Shown here: one piece after another, positions 1 to 5,467 of the stretch
Position numbering within the stretch: the first letter of the stretch is position 1
Layout: the number at the start of each line of letters is the position of its first letter
Origin: Candidatus Electronema nielsenii
GTDB lineage: Bacteria; Desulfobacterota; Desulfobulbia; Desulfobulbales; Desulfobulbaceae
DNA: 26,153 nucleotides
Assembly (NCBI GenBank): GCA_026122915.1
Contig: JAGIXO010000013.1
Coordinates: 1-26,153, forward strand
Direction: 5' to 3'
Translations under genes and position numbers: made by a program
The notes under the pieces: generated by a model
What the model was told of the DNA's origin: nothing
The model's database searches: none
Seen by the model: only the letters and a program-made list of their open reading frames with translations

Positions 1-201
1 TAAGACTGGAGCAATGATCAGTTCGGAACGGGCTTTTTCAGTGTTAATTGATGCGGCTAACGGCACATTGTCGAACAATGTTTCCCGCAAATGTGCGCTG
101 GCTTCTTTTGGGGGAAGATGCGCAAATAGGCCTGATGTTTCGTGCAGCTGAACCTGAAACATTTCCTGCACCTTTTTTATGGTGAAGTCACTGAATGGCA
201 T
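1..201 (-). CDS. Conserved hypothetical protein, N-terminal part (cut by window edge)
   Basis: An open frame starts at ATG 201 (minus) with MPFSDFTIKKVQEMF and stays open through 67 codons to base 1, so the C-terminus lies outside the window. The section ending TEKARSELIIAPVL resembles, from memory, the N-terminus of a family of conserved hypothetical proteins in cyanobacteria and Desulfobacterota. Those are sometimes described as PD-(D/E)XK nuclease-like and carry a similar NTEKARSE motif near residue 60. The catalytic part would lie beyond the edge, so no function is assigned. No strong ribosome-binding site is visible. The gene is codirectional with the CARDB operon upstream of it and is separated from it by a terminator-like hairpin. 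Confidence 0.6.
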   Translation of the reverse strand, partial: MPFSDFTIKKVQEMFQVQLHETSGLFAHLPPKEASAHLRETLFDNVPLAASINTEKARSELIIAPVL

Positions 202-245
202 ATTTCACATCGCTTGACGAAGAAGGGCGAAAGCACAGATTAATA

Positions 246-270
246 GGGGCGGCTCGCGGCAAGCCGCCCT
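246..270 (-). terminator. GC-rich hairpin after the CARDB gene, likely terminator
   Basis: GGGCGGCT (247-254) pairs perfectly with AGCCGCCC (262-269) around a 7-nt loop. It lies 17 nt past the stop codon of the minus-strand CARDB gene. The minus-strand sequence after it (CTATTAAT) is only weakly U-rich, so this may be an imperfect intrinsic terminator. Confidence 0.5.
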
Positions 271-285
271 TGCGGATTCAGGCTG

Positions 286-1998
286 CTACTTGCACTCCTT
301 AGCGTGATCTATGCTGAACTCATCGGAGACATCATAGACATACGGATAATCGCGTGACGTGACGCGGATGTAGGCGTTATGGGTGTCGATGGTGTGGAAG
401 TCGCACATGTCTTCCCAATGCTTCTTGCCGTCATTGGTAGTTTCGTCGTCAATCAGCAGCCACGTTGCGCCGCCGTCGAGCGAGTATTCCACCATCACAT
501 TGCCGCGAACCGGAAAATCAAAGTAATCCCAGCGGACATCATGATCCGTCTCGTCGCTTCTCCAATCATCATCATGAGTGGGATTGGTGATGACAATGCG
601 CGGCGAGCCAGCCGGAACCGGCAGCACTTCAAACGTCATCTCCGAGCAGTTGTTGCTCTCGTCCGATTCCGGCACATTGCCCTGATAATCCGCGCAGGCT
701 CTGGCGGTGTAGGTTCCGGCAACGTTGGGAATATGCGCCCCATGCTCGTCCGTGATCTCCTCCCACTGCGCTGCGCCGGGATAAAGCTGATCGGCATCTG
801 AACCGTCATCAGCCACTTGCTGCCACGCATCGCCAGTTCCCGGCCCTTTGATCTCATAGTTAGTGCGGATGTTGCTGCTTGGCGTTGCATTGCCGATATT
901 CCTGATCGCCACGGTCAGGCCGTACAGCTCGCCTGCGATTAAACTGGTGCGGCCATGCGTGAGCTGAAGTCCTTCGGTGATCAAGTCAGGCATGGGCGGT
1001 GGGGTGATATACACCGCCAGCTCATCGGTGCAGTTGTTGCTCTCGTCGGTCTCCGGCACAGCTTGGCTGTAGTCGGCACAGGCGCGGAACACATAATCAC
1101 CGCCAACCATCGGCGCGGCAACTTCCTGAGCATCGGTCATGCTCTCGAAATGGGTGGCGTTCGGATACAGGCTGCTGGCTCTGGAGGTGTCTTCGCCGAT
1201 GCGCTGCCACGCGCCGCCCGTGCCCGGCCCTTTGATTTCGTAGCTGCTGCTGAAGCCGTTCCACGGTTGTTCGGTGCCGATGTTCGAGAGTTCCACTTGC
1301 AGGCCGTATTTCTCGCCAGCCTGAAGCGAGCTTCTGCCGCCGGTCAGAGCGAGGTTGCGGGCGAGCAGGTCAACGTTGCGGGGCGGGCCGTAGTCAACGT
1401 AGAACACCGCCTCGGTCGAGCAGTTGTTGGATTTGTGCTTCTCCTTCACGTCGCCGTCGCCGTTGTCCTGATCTTTCGGGCGGTCAGCGCAGACCACGAA
1501 GTTATAGGTGCGGCCCGGCATGATCGTGCCGTCGTTGGCCCAGTCTTGCAGCTTGAATTCGATCTTCTCGTGCTTGGGGTCTTTTTTGACTTTGAGGTTT
1601 TCCTTCTTGATGCTCTGCCGGGAGATGCGCACCCATTCGGAATGGCTGTCTTCCTTGCTGCCTTTGGAAAGATAGAACGGCACCTTGATCTTGTCCGCGC
1701 TGCCTTCCCAGTCAGCAGTGCCGATGTTGTCTATGTAGTCATGAACATAGGCGGTTTCGTTGATCTTCCACATGTATTTCTCATGCTTGCCGTCTTGATT
1801 GCCCATTGTCACCTTGCTGGTGATGAAGTCGGGCAGTTTGCCGGAAGCGGGTGGTTCGGTGGGAGGGGTGGAGGTGCCGGGGCCAGTACCCATACTATTT
1901 ATTGCAATTCTAACATATCTATAATTATATTCACATCCAGCAAATGCTGAGTTTAATGAACACAGCAGGAAGACACAGGAGAATAGAATCGTTTTCAT
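286..1998 (-). CDS. Secreted CARDB-repeat protein with C-terminal Ig-like domain
   Basis: About 570 residues. The chosen start (ATG 1998) gives a clean signal peptide (MKTILFSC...NSAFA, cleavage near residue 20) and has AGAGGTGA just upstream; starting further upstream would bury the signal peptide. Three CARDB-type beta-sandwich repeats follow, roughly residues 54-202, 209-331 and 337-458. Each ends in a CAD...SNNC motif whose cysteine pair (C170/C193, C307/C323, C435/C451) probably forms a disulfide. Repeats 2 and 3 are close copies, sharing the EIKGPGTG motif; repeat 1 is more divergent and has a charged insert between its cysteines. Residues 466-570 look like another Ig-like fold (VEYSLDGGATW). 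CARDB domains usually mediate extracellular adhesion or binding. The stop of the M23 peptidase gene lies 4 nt upstream, so the two are probably one secreted operon. Substrate unknown. Confidence 0.85.
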   Translation of the reverse strand: MKTILFSCVFLLCSLNSAFAGCEYNYRYVRIAINSMGTGPGTSTPPTEPPASGKLPDFITSKVTMGNQDGKHEKYMWKINETAYVHDYIDNIGTADWEGSADKIKVPFYLSKGSKEDSHSEWVRISRQSIKKENLKVKKDPKHEKIEFKLQDWANDGTIMPGRTYNFVVCADRPKDQDNGDGDVKEKHKSNNCSTEAVFYVDYGPPRNVDLLARNLALTGGRSSLQAGEKYGLQVELSNIGTEQPWNGFSSSYEIKGPGTGGAWQRIGEDTSRASSLYPNATHFESMTDAQEVAAPMVGGDYVFRACADYSQAVPETDESNNCTDELAVYITPPPMPDLITEGLQLTHGRTSLIAGELYGLTVAIRNIGNATPSSNIRTNYEIKGPGTGDAWQQVADDGSDADQLYPGAAQWEEITDEHGAHIPNVAGTYTARACADYQGNVPESDESNNCSEMTFEVLPVPAGSPRIVITNPTHDDDWRSDETDHDVRWDYFDFPVRGNVMVEYSLDGGATWLLIDDETTNDGKKHWEDMCDFHTIDTHNAYIRVTSRDYPYVYDVSDEFSIDHAKECK

Positions 1999-2002
1999 AG
2001 TA

Positions 2003-2842
2003 TCACCTCTTTGCTTTACATTGAAGATTCCCAAAATCAAGCTCTTCTCCGAAGAATATCTCGTGCCAACCATCAGCAATACCTTCCTTAATCCAAGATT
2101 TGCTTGCTAATATACTGTATGCCTTGTCGCATATTGACTTGTCAGTATCTATAATAGATACTTTGTCTATTGTCCACATCTCTGCTTTTTTACATGTTAC
2201 ATCATTCGGCCACCATCCAATGCCATATTCTTCTTCGTTGAAGAATATTCTTGCTGGCTCAGATGTATAAAAAAAATCTCTTTGCGGATAATGAACTTGA
2301 AGGAAATCGAGTGGACTCACAAACCCCTTGTCTTTAAGGCCGTATCCATCATACCTATTTTCATCATTATTAGCAGGAAAACGAATTCCAAAATGAAGGT
2401 GCGTAACGCCTCCCTTGTATGGGCCTATCTCAGCTATTTTGGCACCTCTAACTATTTTAGTTAGATTTGTTATATTTTTTACATGCCCATATAAAACAGT
2501 AAAAGGTTGATTATTAGAGTCATGATGTTCAACAACTAAAGCACCTCCAATATCATCCCAGTCAACACCTCCGTAACCATGCCTATCCATTGAGCTAAAC
2601 ATAACTTTCCCGTCAGCTATTGCGTAAACATTATCATCTTCATCAGCCTTAATATCTATACCTAGATGTGGCCCTGAATCTTTGTAGTTAGAATTCATAT
2701 CATGCCATTTTAAGTAATTTCCAATATTGCTCGTTCCAGTTGGCCAGCACCAATCATAAGCCATTTTGTCGCCCGGACAGTTTAAAGCAAATACAGGGGT
2801 TGTAGTAAAACAGATAACTAATACGCAAAAAAACTTATTCAT
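2003..2842 (-). CDS. Secreted M23-family (LytM-like) metallopeptidase
   Basis: 279 residues from ATG 2842, which begins a signal peptide (MNKFFCVLVICFTTTPVFA) and has GGAGA upstream; the in-frame ATG 33 nt further upstream would not. The M23 zinc site is complete: HLGID (H59, D63), LYGHV (H120) and THLHFGI (H148, H150). Family knowledge predicts a zinc endopeptidase acting on peptidoglycan cross-bridges or other extracytoplasmic peptides. After the catalytic domain (about residues 45-165) there is a further ~110 residues rich in aromatics and cysteine with no domain I recognise. It is the first gene of a two-gene operon with the CARDB protein, which may anchor or target it. A REP-like element lies directly upstream. 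Confidence 0.88.
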   Translation of the reverse strand: MNKFFCVLVICFTTTPVFALNCPGDKMAYDWCWPTGTSNIGNYLKWHDMNSNYKDSGPHLGIDIKADEDDNVYAIADGKVMFSSMDRHGYGGVDWDDIGGALVVEHHDSNNQPFTVLYGHVKNITNLTKIVRGAKIAEIGPYKGGVTHLHFGIRFPANNDENRYDGYGLKDKGFVSPLDFLQVHYPQRDFFYTSEPARIFFNEEEYGIGWWPNDVTCKKAEMWTIDKVSIIDTDKSICDKAYSILASKSWIKEGIADGWHEIFFGEELDFGNLQCKAKR

Positions 2843-2862
2843 ATTTCGTCTCCAATAGTCCC

Positions 2863-2948
2863 GTAGGATGGGCAAGCGTCTTTTTGCTTGCCCACCAAGT
2901 TATATCAGCTTCCGCGTGGGCAAACGATAAAACCGTTTGCCCACCCTA
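2863..2948. repeat. REP/BIME-like pair of palindromes
   Basis: Two hairpins stand in tandem. TGGGCAAGC (2869-2877) pairs with GCTTGCCCA (2886-2894), and GTGGGCAAACG (2916-2926) pairs with CGTTTGCCCAC (2934-2944). The outer ends, GTAGGATGGGCAA and TTGCCCACCCTAC, are also near-complementary, so the whole unit is a nested inverted repeat. This matches the dispersed REP-type elements with a GTAGGGTGGGCA core found in many proteobacterial genomes. It sits just upstream of the M23 gene. Confidence 0.7.
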
Positions 2949-2986
2949 CCCGTAAAGACAGCGCACAGCCTATGGCAACAGGCCAT

Positions 2987-3016
2987 CAACAATGCGGCTG
3001 CTCCACCTTCTCCGGC
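2987..3016. repeat. Short copy (A) of the cassette-flanking repeat
   Basis: CAACAATGCGGCTGCT followed by CCACCTTCTCCGGC matches the start and middle of the 55-bp repeats at 3733-3787 and 4348-4402, with an internal deletion. It lies just past the 3' end of the PIN partner gene. The other two copies likewise lie past the 3' ends of the YgiT and DUF2283 genes. Confidence 0.55.
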
Positions 3017-3051
3017 AAACAGGAACTTCCTTCCTCAGCACGGAATGACAG

Positions 3052-3254
3052 TTACTGCTCCTTCTCAACAGCCTTCAGCAGCATGTCAACAGAATATCCC
3101 TTCTGCCAATCTTGCCGGTCTTGCACATAGTCCCCCTGTCCATTGTCAAACTGCTGCATGAATCGTATAAGCCAACCACACCAAGACCTTTGCACAGCAC
3201 TTCAAGACCATGCCGCTGAATCTCATTTCCTGTTGCATAACTGACTTGCTTCAT
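3052..3254 (-). pseudogene. PIN-partner small protein, interrupted by a 1-nt frameshift
   Basis: The frame starts at ATG 3254, which overlaps the PIN stop codon (ATGA), and reads MKQVSYATGNEIQRHGLEVL...GLGVVG. One base is then missing. In the shifted frame the family sequence resumes (LIRFMQQFDNGQGDYVQDRQ...YSVDMLLKAVEKEQ) and ends at TAA 3052-3054. The family, short proteins with an IRFxQQFDxGxGDYTxDR core, is one I recall as the downstream partner of this type of PIN gene. The expected product is about 67 residues; without recoding only a scrambled C-terminus is made. The relative at 5068-5331 is disturbed at the same point. A true deletion is the simplest reading. Confidence 0.7.
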
Positions 3255-3688
3255 GACAGCACCCCTTCCAGCCATTTTAACGGATTGATAACAGGTATTC
3301 TTAAATTCTCAATGCTCAAAGCCCGCTTCAGCAGCTTGTCATCCACTGTCAGAAAGACATCTGCTTCACGTTCCGCACAGGCCAAATGCAACGCATCAAA
3401 AGCCTGCATTCCTTGTGCTTCAAATTCCTTTGCCCGCAATGCTGTTGCACTGTCTGTCCTGACGACAGCAGCCGCCAGACCGCTGATAAGCTCCAAATTC
3501 TTTCTTCTTGTTGCATCAGGAGTGTTGGCAATTTCAAACGCTGCAATAGTGCTGCTCACCAACTGCCATTGCCCTTGCTCACAAAGCTGCAAAATCACTT
3601 TCACAACCTCTGATTCAAGCCGGACACGAAGATTTGACTGATCGTCAAACGGCCTGTTCAGACAGCAGTTGTCCAGATAGATTTTCAT
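3251..3688 (-). CDS. PIN-domain ribonuclease, VapC-like toxin candidate
   Basis: 145 residues, full length for a PIN domain. The acidic metal-binding residues expected of the fold are present: D6 in MKIYLDNCCLNRPFDD, E52, D98 in AFDALHLACAE and D116/D117 in FLTVDDKLL. PIN proteins are Mg-dependent RNases and usually toxins. It is followed with ATGA overlap by the frameshifted partner protein (3052-3254), which may be the cognate antitoxin or accessory protein. No classical VapB-type antitoxin lies upstream: that space holds a repeat copy and AT-rich sequence. The toxin frame is intact although its partner appears broken, which suggests either a harmless toxin or a partner supplied elsewhere. 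The ribosome-binding site is weak. Confidence 0.82.
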   Translation of the reverse strand: MKIYLDNCCLNRPFDDQSNLRVRLESEVVKVILQLCEQGQWQLVSSTIAAFEIANTPDATRRKNLELISGLAAAVVRTDSATALRAKEFEAQGMQAFDALHLACAEREADVFLTVDDKLLKRALSIENLRIPVINPLKWLEGVLS

Positions 3689-3732
3689 GGTTTCGTAGAT
3701 TTTGGAGAGCGAGGCACTTTTTTAACAATGTT

Positions 3733-3787
3733 TTAACAATGCGGCTGCTGGCAACCGCTCCGCCTTCACCGACCTGCTTTTACTTCC
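3733..3787. repeat. 55-bp cassette-flanking repeat, copy B
   Basis: Identical to 4348-4402 except for 4 mismatches in 55 bp; a shorter relative is at 2987-3016. It is preceded by a small direct duplication of TTTTAACAATG (3720-3741). It lies between the YgiT gene and the PIN gene. The 241 bases between these genes (3689-3929) hold only this repeat, the minisatellite at 3799-3915 and AT-rich sequence. Confidence 0.8.
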
Positions 3788-3798
3788 TCCCATCCGCA

Positions 3799-3915
3799 GA
3801 CAAAACGTACCAGATGGTACTTGAAATACATACTGGTATGTTTCGGGAAAACCATCTGGATAGTACCGGCAATACATACTGAATGGTTTCTGCACTACAT
3901 GCCAGATGGTTTTCC
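3799..3915. repeat. Degenerate tandem repeat (minisatellite), about five 22-24-bp units
   Basis: Units at approximately 3799-3820, 3821-3843, 3844-3867, 3868-3891 and 3892-3915 share a loose consensus of the form AATACATACTGGATGGTTT. The ACCATCTGG / CCAGATGGT core recurs in both orientations, so the units are also partly palindromic and could fold. A minus-strand frame crosses them with a period of about 8 residues, but nothing suggests that it is translated. Confidence 0.65.
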
Positions 3916-3929
3916 GCGACCCTTCAGCA

Positions 3930-4217
3930 TTAGGCCGCACTTTTTTTCTGCACCAGCTTTCCTGCCGCTGCACTGCGCCTTCTGCCTCTGGCCGACGATT
4001 TCGCCTTCTCTTTTTTATACGCAGGTGAACACGCCTCAATCTTCAGCATCGCCTCGCGGTCATACACTTTTTCGCCGCAGTCAGGGCATTCGTAGAACGT
4101 CACCGCCGGAACAACATATTCCTGCCCTTCATGCCGCCGCACCACATCGCGCACTGCACGCTCAATTCTGCCGCTTCCGCATGAAGGACACACCGTGATC
4201 TGTAATTCGCCGCTCAT
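3930..4217 (-). CDS. YgiT-type zinc-finger protein (antitoxin-like)
   Basis: 95 residues. Two CxxC knuckles, C10/C13 (CPSCG) and C44/C47 (CPDCG, followed by EKVYD), make the YgiT/MqsA-type zinc ribbon. The C-terminal ~30 residues are very rich in Lys, Arg, Ser and Ala (ARGRRRSAAAGK) in place of a helix-turn-helix domain. Family members of this length are usually encoded next to a small DUF4258 or RelE-like toxin and act as the antitoxin half. Here the gene directly upstream, 2 nt away, is only a 29-residue stub (4220-4309), so the antitoxin seems to have outlived its partner. Confidence 0.8.
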   Translation of the reverse strand: MSGELQITVCPSCGSGRIERAVRDVVRRHEGQEYVVPAVTFYECPDCGEKVYDREAMLKIEACSPAYKKEKAKSSARGRRRSAAAGKLVQKKSAA

Positions 4218-4219
4218 AA

Positions 4220-4309
4220 TCAGACCGCTTTCTTGGATGAAATGAGAAAATAATACCTGTCCGCGCCTGCCAAAATTGCCCGTTTAATGCGGATCAGCGT
4301 GTCATTCAT
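4220..4309 (-). pseudogene. Truncated DUF4258-like toxin stub upstream of YgiT
   Basis: ATG 4309 to TGA 4220-4222 gives 29 residues: MNDTLIRIKRAILAG followed by ADRYYFLISSKKAV. The opening resembles the N-terminus of the DUF4258 proteins that precede YgiT genes (IKRAILAGxYRF...). Those usually run to about 80-100 residues, so nearly all of the body is missing. The stop is 2 nt from the YgiT start, as expected for an operon partner that has lost its interior by deletion. Identification rests on a short match from memory. Confidence 0.5.
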
Positions 4310-4347
4310 GATTTTGTCAGTCTGGGTTTAAACCCCACCACAGACCA

Positions 4348-4402
4348 TTAACAATGCGGCTGCTGGCAACTGCCCCGCCTTCTCCGGCCTGCTTTTACTT
4401 CC
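4348..4402. repeat. 55-bp cassette-flanking repeat, copy C
   Basis: Begins TTAACAATGCGGCTGCTGGC and ends CTGCTTTTACTTCC; 51 of 55 positions equal copy B at 3733-3787. It lies between the end of the DUF2283 gene (4457) and the DUF4258-like stub. The 147-base gap 4310-4456 holds nothing else recognised. Confidence 0.8.
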
Positions 4403-4456
4403 CCTCTGCCGCATGGCCGCAACCCGTAGACAGGGGAAATCTTTCGCCCCCGCACA

Positions 4457-4690
4457 TCAAAGACGATGCGCTTGCCCAGCGGCCTGCGCTGCCGCAAGCG
4501 GCATCTCCTGATACGAGAACTCCCATAAGCCAGCATTGTCTTTCGCGTGCTCAACCGTCATGCTGACGATGTTCCCGCTTTCATCAAAGTCAACATAGAT
4601 ATTCTCGCTGATCTCCCGTGTCTCAGCTATTTCTCTGCCGGTGAATTCAATCAGCGCAGTGTCAGTGTCAGCGAAATATTTAACTTTCAT
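4457..4690 (-). CDS. DUF2283 small protein (antitoxin-like)
   Basis: 77 residues. The first ~60 follow the DUF2283 pattern: MKVKYFADTDTALIEFTG, then NIYVDFDESGNIVSMTVEHA. The last ~15 residues (PLAAAQAAGQAHRL) are low-complexity and may come from read-through after a 3' rearrangement. The start overlaps the stop of the upstream gene as ATGA (4687-4690), so the two are translationally coupled. DUF2283 proteins commonly follow DUF4258/BrnT-like small toxins, which suggests an antitoxin role; this is inferred from context. Confidence 0.8.
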   Translation of the reverse strand: MKVKYFADTDTALIEFTGREIAETREISENIYVDFDESGNIVSMTVEHAKDNAGLWEFSYQEMPLAAAQAAGQAHRL

Positions 4691-4929
4691 GCTTCTTCCT
4701 CTCTGAATGACCTGTCGAAAAAGGCGTTATGAACTGTTTCCCCGTCTTCAAGCAGAATCACCCGCAGATATTTGTTCTCCTCAGCAATCTTCGCCCATTT
4801 CTTGATTCTGCCGTCCGACTGAATTTCAGTGCGTTCCGGGCAATCAATCACCTGCTGTATCCATTCGATGCGTATTCTGGTCCGATCAGACCGCTGTCTG
4901 GCGTATTCAAAATAAAGAGTCGTTTTCAT
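4687..4929 (-). CDS. Small toxin-like protein paired with DUF2283 (DUF4258/BrnT-like)
   Basis: 80 residues, basic N-terminus and compact: MKTTLYFEYARQRSDR, a segment with IQSDGRIKKWAKI, then KYLRVILLEDGETVHNAFFD. This layout (strand, helix, a DGR...W turn, then LRV strands and a terminal NAFFDR) is that of small RelE-fold-like proteins found upstream of DUF2283. It appears intact. Its start overlaps the stop of the YoeB-like stub (ATGA, 4926-4929) and its stop overlaps the DUF2283 start, giving three coupled frames. Toxin activity is inferred from this arrangement; no catalytic residue can be named. Confidence 0.7.
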   Translation of the reverse strand: MKTTLYFEYARQRSDRTRIRIEWIQQVIDCPERTEIQSDGRIKKWAKIAEENKYLRVILLEDGETVHNAFFDRSFREEEA

Positions 4930-5024
4930 GCCGTGCTTCTTTGCTCCGTATCGTTACAGCCGCCGACATTCTTCTGAAACCACAAATAATCCGCCCATGC
5001 GAATTCGCTGAACAGCAGCTTCAT
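4926..5024 (-). pseudogene. YoeB/Txe toxin remnant, N-terminal 19 residues plus unrelated tail
   Basis: ATG 5024 to TGA 4926-4928 encodes 32 residues. The first 19, MKLLFSEFAWADYLWFQKN, match the characteristic opening of YoeB/Txe toxins (MKLxxSxxAWEDYLxWQK). The remaining 13 (VGGCNDTEQRSTA) do not, and about 50 residues including the catalytic C-terminus are absent. The stop overlaps the next start as ATGA. Three nt upstream of the stub another frame ends (…HEYSTAAD, stop 5028-5030), which may be the last trace of its antitoxin. An interior deletion that joined the toxin start to the next cassette explains this layout. Confidence 0.65.
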
Positions 5025-5067
5025 AGATCAGTCAGCTGCTGTAGAGTATTCGTGTGCAAATGAAATT

Positions 5068-5331
5068 TTACCCTGCCCGCCTTCCTCTGAAAACAGGGAT
5101 TTCCTCCCTCCGTCTGATATTCATACCTTCCGGCACAAAACTGCATTTCTCCTGTCGAGCAGATTGCACCGCTTTCAGCAGCCTGTCAACAGAATATTCT
5201 TTCTGACGGTCTGCTGTGTAGTCTCGCTGGCCTTTGTCAAACTGCTGGATAAAACGAATGAACCAACCACGCCAATACCTTTGTGCAAGTCCCTGCAGGC
5301 AGAAGCTCTTAGAATAGAGCAACTTACTCAC
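5068..5331 (-). pseudogene. Second, orphan copy of the PIN-partner family, disturbed reading frame
   Basis: The frame contains FIRFIQQFDKGQRDYTADRQKEYSVDRLLKAVQ, clearly related to the partner gene at 3052-3254, then a short novel tail ending at TAA 5068-5070. Just before FIRF the expected GIGVVG is present only in another frame (GGTATTGGCGTGGTTGG), so six or so codons are read out of frame as RYWRGW. No PIN gene accompanies it, and no good start codon with a ribosome-binding site is visible; the frame opens with GTG, not ATG. It is most likely a decaying duplicate. Confidence 0.6.
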
Positions 5332-5408
5332 ACTAATACATTTGCCGCGTCAGTGCCAGCATAAAAACCGCAAAATACCAGCACAGGAAAGCGTCCGCTG
5401 AAAGATGA

Positions 5409-5444
5409 TCCGTCATTTGACGGAACGCATTTTTCTGTGATACT
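5409..5444 (+). promoter_or_regulatory. Candidate promoter with overlapping inverted-repeat operator
   Basis: TTGACG (5417-5422) and an extended -10, TG-T-GATACT (5436-5444), are separated by 16 bp. The -35 is embedded in a perfect inverted repeat, TCCGTCA-TT-TGACGGA (5409-5424), which would suit a dimeric regulator. A start near 5451 would leave a very short leader, directly before the strong ribosome-binding site AGAGGAGGAG (5453-5462). Confidence 0.4.
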
Positions 5445-5467
5445 TCTTTAAAGAGGAGGAGAGAAAT

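Noticed and set aside
955..1950. Long open frame of 331 codons on the plus strand
   Set aside because: It is antisense to the CARDB gene, whose domains, signal peptide and ribosome-binding site are convincing. Its protein is a repetitive Ala/Val/Gly/Arg mixture with no domain and no ribosome-binding site; it follows from the codon bias of the real gene.
3052..3254. Programmed -1 frameshift in the PIN-partner gene
   Set aside because: The site (GTG GTT GGC TTA) has no X-XXY-YYZ slippery heptamer and no evident downstream pseudoknot; a shared ancestral deletion is simpler. It is kept as a finding only because both copies share the position.
3799..3915. CRISPR array
   Set aside because: The units are contiguous and degenerate, without unique spacers between identical repeats, and no cas gene is present.
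2987..4402. Integron gene-cassette array, with the 55-bp repeats as attC sites
   Set aside because: Codirectional small cassettes with a shared repeat invite the idea, but the repeats lack the complementary RYYYAAC/GTTRRRY ends and a strong imperfect palindrome, and no integron integrase is in the window.
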